From Streptomyces lacrimifluminis (GTDB lineage Bacteria; Actinomycetota; Actinomycetes; Streptomycetales; Streptomycetaceae), in NCBI RefSeq assembly GCF_014646095.1, contig NZ_BMMU01000013.1:1-64000 (forward strand): DNA of 64,000 nt, in the 5' to 3' direction. The stretch's first letter is position 1; every line of letters begins with the position of its first letter. Position numbers and translations under genes: made by a program. Below, piece by piece: positions 41,385-52,449 of the stretch. The notes beneath the pieces were generated by a model. That model made no database searches and was not told where the DNA came from. It was given only the letters and a program-made list of their open reading frames with translations.

Positions 41385-42197
41385 ATGAAGGTGACTTGGG
41401 AAGAGCCGAGGTGGGACGACCTGGGCTGGGAGCGCCTGGCGGCCGGGGTGGGCCGGTGCCGGCTGCCGGTCTGGGACTGCACGGTGGGGCTGGTGACCGG
41501 GCCGGGCGGCGCCCTGCTGATCGACGCGGGATCGAGCCTCGCGGAGGGCGCGCGACTCCGCCTGGAGGCCCAGAAGCTCGCCGGCCGCCGTGTGGACTTC
41601 GTCGCACTCACCCACCCCCACTTCGATCACGTTTTCGGGGCGGCGGCGTTCGCGGGTGCGCATGTCCTGGCCGCGGAGGGCACGGACGGCGCAGGGGCTG
41701 GAGGGGCTGGAGGGGCCACAGGGGGTGAATTCGGGAGAGCGGGGCGCGAGGCGTTGTGCGCGGACGCGGTGCGCAACGGGCTGGACGTCCGTGCCGCGGA
41801 GGAGGCGGCGGACACCCTGGTCGTCCCGCACCGACGCATCCGGGCGGATCTCACCGTCGACATCGAACTGGGCGACGGCCCGAAAGTCCTCCTGAGGACG
41901 GTCGGCCCGGGCCACACCCGCAACGACCTGGTGGTCGTCGTACCCGGTGCCGATGACGGCGACGACCCGACCGTCGTCTTCTGCGGCGACCTGGTCGAGG
42001 AGTCGGGCGAACCCCAGGCGGGCCCCGACGCCGTACCGTCGCACTGGCCGACGGCCCTCGACCGCGTCCTCTCCCTGGGCGGCGAGAACGCCCTGTACGT
42101 GCCCGGCCACGGCGCGGTGGTGGACGCGGCGTTCGTACGGGCCCAACGGGACACCCTGGCAACGCGTTTCGGCGTGTCGCGGGAGCCGGTGGACTGA
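41385..42197 (+). CDS. MBL-fold metallo-hydrolase
   Basis: This 270-aa soluble protein has the zinc motif THPHFDHVFGA near residue 73, a later His in VGPGHTRNDLVV, Asp in VFCGDLVEE and His in YVPGHGAVVD, the complete set for a two-metal metallo-beta-lactamase fold. It is divergent from hrcA with the CIRCE between them. The substrate is unknown. A Gly/Ala-rich insertion near residue 105 is low-complexity. Confidence 0.88.
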   Translation: MKVTWEEPRWDDLGWERLAAGVGRCRLPVWDCTVGLVTGPGGALLIDAGSSLAEGARLRLEAQKLAGRRVDFVALTHPHFDHVFGAAAFAGAHVLAAEGTDGAGAGGAGGATGGEFGRAGREALCADAVRNGLDVRAAEEAADTLVVPHRRIRADLTVDIELGDGPKVLLRTVGPGHTRNDLVVVVPGADDGDDPTVVFCGDLVEESGEPQAGPDAVPSHWPTALDRVLSLGGENALYVPGHGAVVDAAFVRAQRDTLATRFGVSREPVD

Positions 42198-42222
42198 CGA
42201 CACCGCCGCTTCTCCTATCGTC

Positions 42223-43050
42223 ATGCGAATGCGCCAGTACTCTCCGGACCTGACCCCGCCGTGGAAGAAGCCCAAGCCCGTACCGCAGGTCCCCGCGGAC
42301 CCGGGCCTGGTGGTCGAGGAGCCGGCTACGGGCTTCTGCGGCGCGGTGATCCGCTGCGAGGCGGGCACGGTCACCCTGGAGGACCGCTTCGGCAAACACC
42401 GCGTGTTCCCGCTGGAGCCGAGCGGATTCCTGCTGGAGGGCAGGACAGTGACCCTCGTACGCCCGTCTCCGGGATCGTCTTCTGCTTCGTCCTCCGTACG
42501 TCCGTCCCGTACGGCTTCCGGTTCGGTGGCGGTTCCCGGTGCCCGGGCACGGGTGGCCCGGGCGGGGCGGATCTATGTCGAGGGGCGTCACGACGCCGAA
42601 CTGGTCGAGAAGGTGTGGGGCGACGACCTGCGGGTCGAGGGCGTGGTCGTCGAGTACCTGGAGGGCATCGACGACCTCCCCGCGATCGTGACCGAGTTCG
42701 CCCCGGGCCCGGACGCACGACTGGGCATCCTGGTGGACCACCTGGTGCCGGGCACGAAGGAGTTCCGGATCGCGCAGTCGGTGACGAGCGAACACGCGCT
42801 GGTGGTCGGACATCCGTACATCGACGTGTGGGAGGCGGTGAAACCGGCGTCACTGGGCATCCCGGGGTGGCCCCGGATCCCGCACGGCCAGGACTGGAAG
42901 ACGGGGGTCTGCAGGGAGCTGGGGTGGCCGGAGAACACGGGGGCGGTGTGGCGGGCGATTCTGGCGCGGGTGGGTTCGTACCGGGACCTGGAGCCGGAGT
43001 TGCTGGGCCGCGTGGAGGAACTGATCGACTTCGTCACGGCGCCGGAGTAG
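42223..43050 (+). CDS. DUF3097 family protein
   Basis: This 275-aa actinobacterial protein has the family pattern RQYSPDLTPPWKKPKPVPQV, a first domain (ATGFCGAVIRCEAGTVTLEDRFGKHRVFPLEP), a Ser/Arg-rich linker around 85-105, and a second TOPRIM-like part (GRIYVEGRHDAELVEKVWGDDLRVEGVVVEYLEGIDDL, GILVDHLVPGTKE). The biochemical role is unknown; the Toprim resemblance suggests nucleic-acid chemistry. A second ATG at 42229 may be the true start. Confidence 0.85.
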   Translation: MRMRQYSPDLTPPWKKPKPVPQVPADPGLVVEEPATGFCGAVIRCEAGTVTLEDRFGKHRVFPLEPSGFLLEGRTVTLVRPSPGSSSASSSVRPSRTASGSVAVPGARARVARAGRIYVEGRHDAELVEKVWGDDLRVEGVVVEYLEGIDDLPAIVTEFAPGPDARLGILVDHLVPGTKEFRIAQSVTSEHALVVGHPYIDVWEAVKPASLGIPGWPRIPHGQDWKTGVCRELGWPENTGAVWRAILARVGSYRDLEPELLGRVEELIDFVTAPE

Positions 43051-43084
43051 CCCCAGTCGGTCTGTCGCCCCCGCCGCCCTTACC

Positions 43085-43257
43085 CCGTCCCATCCTCGGG
43101 GGCGCTGCCCCCGAACCCCCGCTCCTCAAACGCCGGAGGGGCTGACTATCCAGCCCGTCCGGCGTTTGAGGACGAGGCCCCGTTCAGGGCCGAAGCGGGG
43201 GTCTGGGGGCGCAGCCCCCAGGAACAGGATGGGACGGGTAGGGGCGGCGGGGGCGAA
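43085..43257. repeat. Two opposed copies of the dispersed GC-rich element
   Basis: A short left-hand copy in reverse orientation meets a full copy. TCCTCAAACGCCGG (43123-43136) and CCGGCGTTTGAGGA (43159-43172) are perfect arms around a 22-base loop that itself contains GGGCTG/CAGCCC. The full copy continues to GGGGCGGCGGGGGCGA. It lies between convergent DUF3097 and hemW and should terminate both. Confidence 0.9.
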
Positions 43258-43267
43258 ACCCGGCCCC

Positions 43268-44509
43268 TCAGTCCACGAGATCTCTGACCACCGCATCCGC
43301 CAGCAACCGCCCCCGCAACGTCAACACCGCCCGCCCCTCCCCATAGGGCCCCGCCTCCAGCAACCCCTCCCCCAACGCCCGCCCCGCAGCCACCAGCCCA
43401 GCGGAGCGCAACAGCGCCAACGGCACCCCCTCCCGCAGCCTCAGCTCCAGCAGGATCCGCTCCACCCGCCGGTCCTCCTCCGACAGCACCTCACGCCCCG
43501 CCCCCGGCGACCGCCCCGCCGCCAGCGCCCCCGCGTACGCCCCCGGATGCTTCACGTTCCACCACCGCACGCCCCCCACATGGCTGTGCGCCCCGGGCCC
43601 CGCGCCCCACCAGTCGGCGCCGCGCCAGTACAGCTCGTTGTGGAGGCACCGGGCAGCCCGCGAAGTCGCCCAGTTGGACACCTCGTACCACTCGTAACCC
43701 GCCGCGCCCAGCACCTCGTCCGCGATCAGATACCGGTCCGCGTGGACGTCGTCGTCGGTCATCGGAACCTCGCCCCGGCGGATACGCCGAGCCAGCTGCG
43801 TCCCCTCCTCCACGATCAGGGCGTACGCGCTGACGTGATCCGGCCCGGCCCCGAGGACGGCCTCCAGCGAGGACCGCCAGTCGTCGTCGGACTCCCCCGG
43901 GGTGCCGTAGATCAGGTCGAGGTTCACATGGTCGAACCCCACGGCCCGCGCCTCCGCCACGCACGCCTCAGGACGCCCGGGCGTGTGCGTACGGTCCAGC
44001 ACCTTCAGTACGTGCTGTTGCGCGCTCTGCATCCCGAACGAGATCCGGTTGAATCCGCCCTCGCGCAGAGTGGCCAGATACCGCTCGTCCACCGACTCCG
44101 GATTCGCCTCCGTCGTCACCTCCGCGTCCGCCGCGAGGCCGAACTCGTCACGGATCGCGCCCAGCATCCGTACGAGATCGTCGGCGGCCAGAAGCGTCGG
44201 CGTACCGCCTCCCACGAAGACCGTGCGGACCTCGCGCGAGTCGTCGCCCAGGACCTTCCGCGCCAGCCGTACCTCGTCGATCAGGGTGTCCGCGTAGTTG
44301 TCGCGGGAGGCCAGGACACCGCCCGTGCCGCGCAGCTCGGTCGCCGTGTAGGTGTTGAAGTCGCAGTATCCGCAGCGGGTCGCGCAGTACGGGACGTGGA
44401 GGTAGAACCCGAGGGGACGGTCCGCGGCCCCGGCGAGCGCGGGGGCGGGCAGGGAACCGTCTTCGGGGACGGGTTCGCCGTCGGGGAGTGCGGAGGGCAT
44501 GCCTTCCAT
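43268..44509 (-). CDS. hemW: Radical-SAM heme chaperone HemW
   Basis: This 413-aa radical-SAM protein was long annotated as oxygen-independent coproporphyrinogen III oxidase. The cluster motif CATRCGYCDF and preceding LHVPY are near residue 36; VFVGGGTPTLL and the HemN-type C-terminal domain follow. HemW-type proteins deliver heme rather than oxidise coproporphyrinogen. As in many bacteria it lies near lepA and hrcA. An in-frame ATG at 44500 (MPSALPDGE) may be the real start. Confidence 0.9.
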   Translation of the reverse strand: MEGMPSALPDGEPVPEDGSLPAPALAGAADRPLGFYLHVPYCATRCGYCDFNTYTATELRGTGGVLASRDNYADTLIDEVRLARKVLGDDSREVRTVFVGGGTPTLLAADDLVRMLGAIRDEFGLAADAEVTTEANPESVDERYLATLREGGFNRISFGMQSAQQHVLKVLDRTHTPGRPEACVAEARAVGFDHVNLDLIYGTPGESDDDWRSSLEAVLGAGPDHVSAYALIVEEGTQLARRIRRGEVPMTDDDVHADRYLIADEVLGAAGYEWYEVSNWATSRAARCLHNELYWRGADWWGAGPGAHSHVGGVRWWNVKHPGAYAGALAAGRSPGAGREVLSEEDRRVERILLELRLREGVPLALLRSAGLVAAGRALGEGLLEAGPYGEGRAVLTLRGRLLADAVVRDLVD

Positions 44510-44573
44510 TGTCCAGCACCGGCGGGGCGGCCCGCGCGACGGACCGGATGCCCTGCCCGGCCCCGGGCGCGAG

Positions 44574-46658
44574 TCACCCGCCGAGCGACTCCGCCTGGAG
44601 CACCAGCAGCGCCAGATCGTCCTCGGGCGGCTTGTCCCCGAACTCGTGCACGAGTTGGTGGATACGTTCCGCGATCAGCTGCGCGTTCAGTCCGGCGCAG
44701 CCCGCGAGGGCGGTCGCCAGCCCGTCGCCGTCGTCGAACTGACGGGGCCCGCAGCGCCGCTCGGTCACCCCGTCGGTGACGCACAGCAGGCTGTCGCCGG
44801 GCCGCAGCTCGAAGCTCCCGCTCGTGTACGTCTCGTCCTCGACGACCCCGAGCAGCGTCTGCGGTTCGGCGGCGGTACGGACGTCACCGCTCGCCCGGAG
44901 CACCAGGGGCAGCGGATGCCCGGCCGAGGCGAGAGTGCAGCGCACGCCTCCGTCGAAGGGCACGAGTTCGCCGTAGAGGAGGGAGAGGAAGCGGGTCTGC
45001 GGCCCCTCGCCGGGCCGTGCCGAAGCCAGGACACCGGGGACAGCCGAAGTGACCGAACCCGCCGGACCCACCACCCCCACCGGCACAGCGGGACGTCCCT
45101 CCGCCGCGACCAGCGCGCGGGCCGCCGCGTCCGCCGTCTCCGTGGCATCGTCGAGGAGCAGCTGGTTGAGGCGGTCGAGGACGTCGGCGACGCGGTAGCC
45201 CTCGCGGGCGAGCAGCCGCAGCCAGGGCCGGGCGAGACCGATCACCACGGCGGCCTCCGGACCCTTGCCCTGGACGTCGCCGACGGCGAAGCACCAGCGG
45301 CCGTCGCCGGCCGGGAAGAGGTCGTAGAAGTCTCCGCTGGGCCCGCCCTTGTCGACGGGTTCGTAGACGAGGGCGCTGGTGACGCCGGGGATCTCGGCGA
45401 CGGCGCCGGGCAGCAGGCCGCGCTGGAGGATGCGGCTGATGGTGGCCTGGCGGGCGTACTGACGGGCGGCGCCGATGGCGAGCGCGACGCGGCGGCTGAG
45501 ATCCTCGACCAGGCCGGTGACCTCGTCGGGAAAGCGGATCGTCCCGGCCCGACCGATGACCAGCGTGCCGAGCGGCCGACCGCCCGCGACCAGCCGGTAG
45601 GCGAGCGCGGAGCCGATCTCCGCGTGCCCGCCGAGCGCCTCGCCGGGCCAGGGCACGGTGACCGGCCCGGTCCTGGTGGTGTCGGGCGGGCGCGGCGGGT
45701 CCTTCTCCAGGGCGCGGCGCAGCTCCTCGATACGGTCCTCGCTGCCGTGCCAGACCCGGGCGAGCCGCGGCCCCGGCCCGGTGTGCCCCGCGTCCCCGCC
45801 TACGCCTCCGTCGCCCCAGCTTCCGCGTCCCATGGACTCGTCCTCCAGCCACACCGCGCACCAGTCGGCGAGGCGCGGCACGAGGAGCTGTCCGGTGAGC
45901 GCGGCGACGAGGTCCTCGTCGAGCTGCCCGGCGAGCAGGTCCGAGGCCTCCGCGAGGAAGGAGAGGGCGCCGTGATCGAGCCACTCCTGATCACCTGGGC
46001 TGCGCTGCGGCTCGGGGGCGAGGATCTCGGCGACCCGTAACCCGTGCCCGAGGGCCTGTGTGCCGGCGTACGCGTCCAGGTCGTCGTCGACCGTCATGCC
46101 TTCGGCGGGGAGCCGCGCCCAGACCGTCTTGATGCCGGTGCGATAGGTGACCCCCCAGGCCTCGGAGAGTAGGGAGACGAGGCGAAGGCCACGCCCGTAC
46201 TCCGGTATCTCGTACGGCAGTTCGACGCTACCGTCCCGGGGCGCGCGGGAGGGATGGTGATCGGACACCTCGACGACGAGCGCGACGCCGACCTCCCCCT
46301 CTCCCTCCCCCTCCTCACCCCTCTCGCTCTCCTCCGGCTCTCCCGACGCCTCCAGGCGGCACTGCAGTTCCACGTCCGTCCCCGCGTGGACGACGGCGTT
46401 GGTGACGAGTTCGCTGACGACTACCATGGCGTCGTCGGTGAGCCGGTCGGGCAGCGAGGCGGCGCCTGGCAGCCCGAGCCTGGCCCATTCGGCGAGGGCG
46501 GCGCGTACGAGGCCCCGGGCGACGCCGGGCGCGAGGGGGCCGCCGCCGAGCGTGGCGTGGGCGACCGCGCGCCGGTCCGCACCCCGACGCGCGGGCGTGC
46601 CGGGCGCGCGGGACGGCGCACGGGGCGCGGTCTCCCGTTGCGTCGGAATGACCCCCAT
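44574..46658 (-). CDS. SpoIIE/PP2C phosphatase with ATPase and GAF-like domains
   Basis: This multi-domain signalling protein of about 694 aa has an N-terminal RsbW-like histidine-kinase ATPase domain (DDAMVVVSELVTNAVVHAG, EYGRGLRLVSLLSEAWGV), a GAF/PAS-like middle (about 230-430) and a C-terminal SpoIIE phosphatase (GDFYDLFPAGDGRWCFAVGDVQGKGPEAA, CVTDGVTE). Such proteins control anti-anti-sigma factors. Combining kinase-like and phosphatase modules in one chain could allow both directions of switching. GGGGAG lies six bases before the ATG at 46658; an upstream GTG at 46691 has no RBS. Confidence 0.88.
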   Translation of the reverse strand: MGVIPTQRETAPRAPSRAPGTPARRGADRRAVAHATLGGGPLAPGVARGLVRAALAEWARLGLPGAASLPDRLTDDAMVVVSELVTNAVVHAGTDVELQCRLEASGEPEESERGEEGEGEGEVGVALVVEVSDHHPSRAPRDGSVELPYEIPEYGRGLRLVSLLSEAWGVTYRTGIKTVWARLPAEGMTVDDDLDAYAGTQALGHGLRVAEILAPEPQRSPGDQEWLDHGALSFLAEASDLLAGQLDEDLVAALTGQLLVPRLADWCAVWLEDESMGRGSWGDGGVGGDAGHTGPGPRLARVWHGSEDRIEELRRALEKDPPRPPDTTRTGPVTVPWPGEALGGHAEIGSALAYRLVAGGRPLGTLVIGRAGTIRFPDEVTGLVEDLSRRVALAIGAARQYARQATISRILQRGLLPGAVAEIPGVTSALVYEPVDKGGPSGDFYDLFPAGDGRWCFAVGDVQGKGPEAAVVIGLARPWLRLLAREGYRVADVLDRLNQLLLDDATETADAAARALVAAEGRPAVPVGVVGPAGSVTSAVPGVLASARPGEGPQTRFLSLLYGELVPFDGGVRCTLASAGHPLPLVLRASGDVRTAAEPQTLLGVVEDETYTSGSFELRPGDSLLCVTDGVTERRCGPRQFDDGDGLATALAGCAGLNAQLIAERIHQLVHEFGDKPPEDDLALLVLQAESLGG

Positions 46659-47368
46659 GGGCAGCTCCCCGGGCAGTTCGTACGAATACACCTCAGTGGA
46701 CGCGGACAGAGTGACAGACCGACCACGCCCATGAGCGCCGAGTGACGAAGTGGGCCGCCATGGGTGAGAACAGTGCTACGGAAGTGCTCGAAGACGGACA
46801 GATTCGGGCATCCGATCCGCGTCCACCGCTCACCGGGACGGCAGCGGCCCGGCCGACGACTTCACCGAGGTGGCGGAAACCGGCCCGGTCCAACCAGATC
46901 ATGGACCGCAACCCTCAACCCACAACCCGCATGGCGCCCTCGCGCCCAGGGCGGCGAACGCGGCACGCGTACGGGACGCGGTGCCCGACGGCCATCCGGC
47001 CCAGCGGACGATCCGCACGACGGGAAACGGGAGCTGCGCGGTGATCTGCGCCGGCTCAGCCTGATCGTGCACAAGGTGGTCGACCAGGTGCCGTCGTCCA
47101 CCGGCGAGGTGCCCCGGACCGCGCGAGGTCGGTACGGCGGGGCGGCTCGGCGGACGCGCCAAGGTGCAGGGCCTGTCGGGCAGTTGGCGGGACACGGCCC
47201 CGAAGCGGTCAACGCGACGGCGTCCCGGCTGACCGCGCAGGCCCGAGACCGCGCCGGCCCGTAACCGCGCCGCCCGTCCGGACCTCAGGGGCGCAGGGAA
47301 CCGGCGATCAGCCCCAGCGAGCGCCGCCGCAGCCGCCGCCGGTCCCCCACACCCCCTGTGCGAACGCG
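46659..47368. other. 710-bp gap, possible decayed coding sequence
   Basis: No convincing gene. Plausible protein-like stretches appear in different plus-strand frames: GENSATEVLEDGQIRASDPRPP from about 46758, DDFTEVAETGPVQP near 46850, and ELRGDLRRLSLIVHKVVDQVP near 47030. This is what an older ORF broken by two or more frameshifts would look like. The rest is GC-rich spacer up to the acyl-CoA synthetase stop. Confidence 0.45.
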
Positions 47369-49243
<1,875 letters not shown>

Positions 49244-49522
49244 GACATCCTCCGGGGCCCGCGGCAGTGCGGCGGCTGGCTCATTTGCGGCTGTTGTTAC
49301 TGCGTCTTCCCGGGGGACGAACCCCGGACCCCCAGCAGAAAAGCAGGTCAGCAGGGCGCGACCGACCTGCACATCACGAGGCGAAACCTGAGTGACTCGC
49401 GAGTAACTACCGAGCAGAGATCAGAGTAAGGGGCGACCGCCCGGCGCGTAAGGGGCGACGGCCTGTCACTTCCTACAGAGAGCGACTGTTCGCTCCCCCA
49501 GGCCCGACGGTACGCATACGAA
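49244..49522. other. Intergenic region upstream of the fatty-acid-CoA ligase
   Basis: No gene is seen. The stretch 49385-49440 is less GC-rich (TGAGTGACTCGCGAGTAACT) and contains the small dyad GACTCGCGAGT, which may mark the ligase promoter or operator. The remainder is spacer leading to the lepA terminator. Confidence 0.4.
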
Positions 49523-49558
49523 GGGGGACCCGCCGCGTACTCACGCGGCGAGCCCCCG
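49523..49558 (-). terminator. lepA terminator hairpin
   Basis: CGCCGCGT-ACTC-ACGCGGCG forms an eight-bp stem with a four-base loop (49531-49550), extended outward by GGGGG and CCCCC. It lies 30 bases beyond the lepA stop codon. Confidence 0.75.
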
Positions 49559-49587
49559 TTCTCCCGATTCCCACGAGTGGGCGTCGG

Positions 49588-51462
49588 CTACTTCTTGCCC
49601 TTGCCCGACCCCGCGTTCTCGTCGCTCGACAGGACGGCGATGAAGGCGTCCTGCGGAACCTCCACAGAGCCCACCATCTTCATCCGCTTCTTGCCCTCCT
49701 TCTGCTTCTCCAGCAGCTTCCGCTTACGCGAGATGTCACCGCCGTAGCACTTGGCTAGAACGTCCTTGCGAATCGCGCGGATGGTCTCGCGGGCGATGAC
49801 CCGCGACCCGATGGCGGCCTGGATGGGGATCTCGAAGGCCTGTCGCGGGATCAGCTCGCGCAGCTTGGCGACGAGCCGCACCCCGTACGCGTACGCCGCG
49901 TCCTTGTGGGTGACGGCCGAGAAGGCGTCCACGCGGTCGCCGTGCAGCAGGATGTCGACCTTCACGAGCTGGGCGTCCTGCTCTCCGGTGGGCTCGTAGT
50001 CCAGGGAGGCGTAGCCGCGGGTCTTGGACTTCAGGTTGTCGAAGAAGTCGAAGACGATCTCGGCGAGGGGGAGCGTGTAACGGATCTCGACCCGGTCCTC
50101 GGAGAGGTAGTCCATGCCGAGAAGGGTGCCGCGGCGGGTCTGGCAGAGCTCCATGATCGAGCCGATGAACTCGCTGGGAGCGAGGATCGTGGCCCGGACG
50201 ACCGGCTCGAAGACCTTGTCGATCTTGCCCTCGGGGAACTCGCTCGGGTTGGTGACCGTGTGCTCCTTCCCGTCCTCCATGATCACGCGGTAGACCACGT
50301 TGGGCGCGGTGGCGATGAGTTCGAGGTTGAACTCGCGCTCCAGGCGCTCGCGGATGACATCGAGGTGCAGCAGGCCGAGGAAGCCGACGCGGAAGCCGAA
50401 ACCGAGGGCCGCGGAGGTCTCCGGCTCGTAGACCAGGGCGGCGTCGTTGAGCTGGAGCTTGTCCAGCGCCTCGCGGAGGTCGGGGTAGTCCGAGCCGTCC
50501 AGCGGGTAGAGGCCCGAGAAGACCATCGGCTTCGGGTCCTTGTACCCGCCGAGAGCCTCGGTGGCGCCCTTGTCCTTGCTGGTGATGGTGTCACCGACCT
50601 TGGACTGACGGACGTCCTTCACGCCGGTGATGATGTAGCCCACCTCGCCGACGCCGATGCCGTCGGCCGGGGTCATCTCGGGGGACGAGACGCCGATCTC
50701 GAGGAGCTCGTGGGTGGCGCCGGTCGACATCATCTTGATGCGCTCGCGCTTGTTGAGCTGGCCGTCGATGACACGGACGTACGTGACCACGCCCCGGTAG
50801 GAGTCGTAGACCGAGTCGAAGATCATCGCGCGGGCCGGGGCGTCCTTGACCCCGACCGGGGCCGGGACGTCGCGGACGACCCGGTTCAGGAGCGCGTCCA
50901 CGCCGATGCCGGTCTTCGCCGAGACCTTGAGCACGTCCTCGGGCTGGCAGCCGATGAGGTTGGCGAGTTCCTCGGAGAACTTCTCCGGCTGGGCGGCCGG
51001 CAGGTCGATCTTGTTCAGCACCGGGACGATGGTGAGCTCGTTCTCCATCGCCAGGTAGAGGTTGGCGAGGGTCTGGGCCTCGATGCCCTGAGCGGCGTCG
51101 ACCAGGAGAACGGTGCCCTCACAGGCCGCGAGCGACCGCGAGACCTCGTACGTGAAGTCGACGTGACCCGGGGTGTCGATCATGTTCAGGATGTGAGTCC
51201 CGGCCTGACCGTCCCCGTCGGTCGGGGCCCACGGCAGGCGCACCGCCTGGGACTTGATCGTGATGCCGCGCTCGCGCTCGATGTCCATGCGATCGAGGTA
51301 CTGGGCGCGCATCTGCCGCTGGTCGACCACTCCGGTCAGCTGGAGCATCCGGTCGGCGAGCGTGGACTTGCCGTGGTCGATGTGCGCGATGATGCAGAAG
51401 TTGCGGAGCAGCGCCGGGTCGGTACGGCTCGGCTCGGGCACATGGCTAGGGATCGCGGGCAC
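49588..51462 (-). CDS. lepA: Elongation factor 4 (LepA)
   Basis: This 624-aa translational GTPase affects ribosome biogenesis and back-translocation. G1 is AHIDHGKST, followed by RGITIKSQ, DTPGHVDF and NKIDLPAA. The C-terminus has the LepA-specific domain and a Lys-rich tail. I use the GTG at 51462 (PAIPSHVPEPSRTD), six bases after AGGA; an extension to 51531 is unsupported. It is divergent from rpsT, a conserved arrangement. Confidence 0.96.
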   Translation of the reverse strand: MPAIPSHVPEPSRTDPALLRNFCIIAHIDHGKSTLADRMLQLTGVVDQRQMRAQYLDRMDIERERGITIKSQAVRLPWAPTDGDGQAGTHILNMIDTPGHVDFTYEVSRSLAACEGTVLLVDAAQGIEAQTLANLYLAMENELTIVPVLNKIDLPAAQPEKFSEELANLIGCQPEDVLKVSAKTGIGVDALLNRVVRDVPAPVGVKDAPARAMIFDSVYDSYRGVVTYVRVIDGQLNKRERIKMMSTGATHELLEIGVSSPEMTPADGIGVGEVGYIITGVKDVRQSKVGDTITSKDKGATEALGGYKDPKPMVFSGLYPLDGSDYPDLREALDKLQLNDAALVYEPETSAALGFGFRVGFLGLLHLDVIRERLEREFNLELIATAPNVVYRVIMEDGKEHTVTNPSEFPEGKIDKVFEPVVRATILAPSEFIGSIMELCQTRRGTLLGMDYLSEDRVEIRYTLPLAEIVFDFFDNLKSKTRGYASLDYEPTGEQDAQLVKVDILLHGDRVDAFSAVTHKDAAYAYGVRLVAKLRELIPRQAFEIPIQAAIGSRVIARETIRAIRKDVLAKCYGGDISRKRKLLEKQKEGKKRMKMVGSVEVPQDAFIAVLSSDENAGSGKGKK

Positions 51463-51603
51463 GCAGGGTCCTGATTCTTGAGGCGTCCGCAGTGTCTGCG
51501 GTCTCGGGTCGGATCGATACGTAGGCTCCATCGTCCCACGGGCGGGGACCGGGGACCGGTTTGGATGGTTTCGCGCGGTCCGCGCGGGGGCCCGGCAGCC
51601 GGA

Positions 51604-51633
51604 TTGGGCTGTCCGGAAGGTGGCTGGTAGCCT
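51604..51633 (+). promoter_or_regulatory. rpsT promoter (TTGGGC-N18-TAGCCT)
   Basis: TTGGGC at 51604-51609 and TAGCCT at 51628-51633 are separated by 18 bases. The transcript would carry a leader of about 120 bases before rpsT. Confidence 0.5.
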
Positions 51634-51640
51634 GGGTCGC

Positions 51641-51671
51641 TGTGTCTCATGCCCTCTCAGCAGGAGACACA
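51641..51671 (+). promoter_or_regulatory. rpsT leader hairpin
   Basis: TGTGTCTC (51641-51648) pairs perfectly with GAGACACA (51664-51671) around a 15-base loop at the very start of the predicted rpsT mRNA. Ribosomal-protein leaders often bind their own product. Autoregulation by S20 is an inference. Confidence 0.5.
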
Positions 51672-51758
51672 GGTGCGGTCAAACGCAGTGCAACAAAGAA
51701 GCAATCAAACGGCGTATGAGGCATGCCCTCGTGCGCCTGAACCTGAAAAGGCTCATTC

Positions 51759-52025
51759 GTGGCGAACATCAAGTCCCAGATCAAGCGGATCAAGACCAAC
51801 GAGAAGGCCCGGCTGCGCAACAAGGCCGTCAAGTCCTCCCTGAAGACCGCGGTCCGCAAGGCCCGCGAGGCCGCTGCCGCGGGTGACGTCGAGAAGGCCA
51901 CCGAGGCTCAGCGCGCTGCCGCGCGTCAGCTCGACAAGGCCGTCGCGAAGGGCGTCATCCACAAGAACCAGGCCGCCAACAAGAAGTCGGCGCTTGCTTC
52001 CAAGGTCGCCTCCCTCAAGGGCTGA
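51759..52025 (+). CDS. rpsT: 30S ribosomal protein S20
   Basis: This 88-aa basic protein has the S20 pattern ANIKSQIKRIKTNEKARLRNKAVKSSLKTAVRKAR and the C-terminal AANKKSALASKV. It starts at GTG, with AAAAGG seven bases upstream. S20 binds 16S rRNA helices 9, 11 and 44. It is followed by a strong bidirectional terminator. Confidence 0.97.
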   Translation: MANIKSQIKRIKTNEKARLRNKAVKSSLKTAVRKAREAAAAGDVEKATEAQRAAARQLDKAVAKGVIHKNQAANKKSALASKVASLKG

Positions 52026-52160
52026 ACCTCTCTTCGGTTGATCTGATCCAACCGCCGGAAGGACCCAGCGGGCCCTCTCTCCCGCTCCCACCGGCACCCA
52101 GGCTCCACGCACGACCTGCGTTCGCCACGCGGGCGTGAAGCCAAGCAGAACGTTCCGCCC

Positions 52161-52206
52161 GAAGGCCCCGCCCACTGTCCTACCCCAGGACAGCGACGGG
52201 GCCTTC
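52161..52206. terminator. Strong terminator hairpin after rpsT
   Basis: GAAGGCCCCG (52161-52170) pairs with CGGGGCCTTC (52197-52206). Inside, GTCCT (52177-52181) pairs with AGGAC (52187-52191) around ACCCC. It lies between convergent rpsT and holA. Confidence 0.88.
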
Positions 52207-52275
52207 GGCATGAACCGGACACAGGGGCCTTCGGTATGCCCTGGACAGTGCCCTTGCAGCGTCGGCCAGCACCCT

Positions 52276-52436
52276 TTTCAGCCCGTCCGGCACCTTTCAG
52301 CCCGTCCGGCACCTTTCAGCCCGTCCGGCGTCTGAGGACGAGGCCCCTTCAGGGCCGACAACGGGGGCCTGGGGGCGGCAGCCCCCAGGACGGGATGGGA
52401 CGGGTAGGGGCGGCGGGGGCGAAACCCCCACCCCCT
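52276..52436. repeat. Dispersed GC-rich element with tandem triplicated end
   Basis: The 19-bp left end TTTCAGCCCGTCCGGCACC is present three times in tandem (52276, 52295, 52314; the last diverges at its end into the full element). It continues GAGGCCCCTTCAGGGCCGA, GGGGGCGGCAGCCCCCAGGA, GGGGCGGCGGGGGCGA. It lies 3' of holA, between convergent genes. Confidence 0.9.
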
Positions 52437-52449
52437 CACCCCCACGCCC

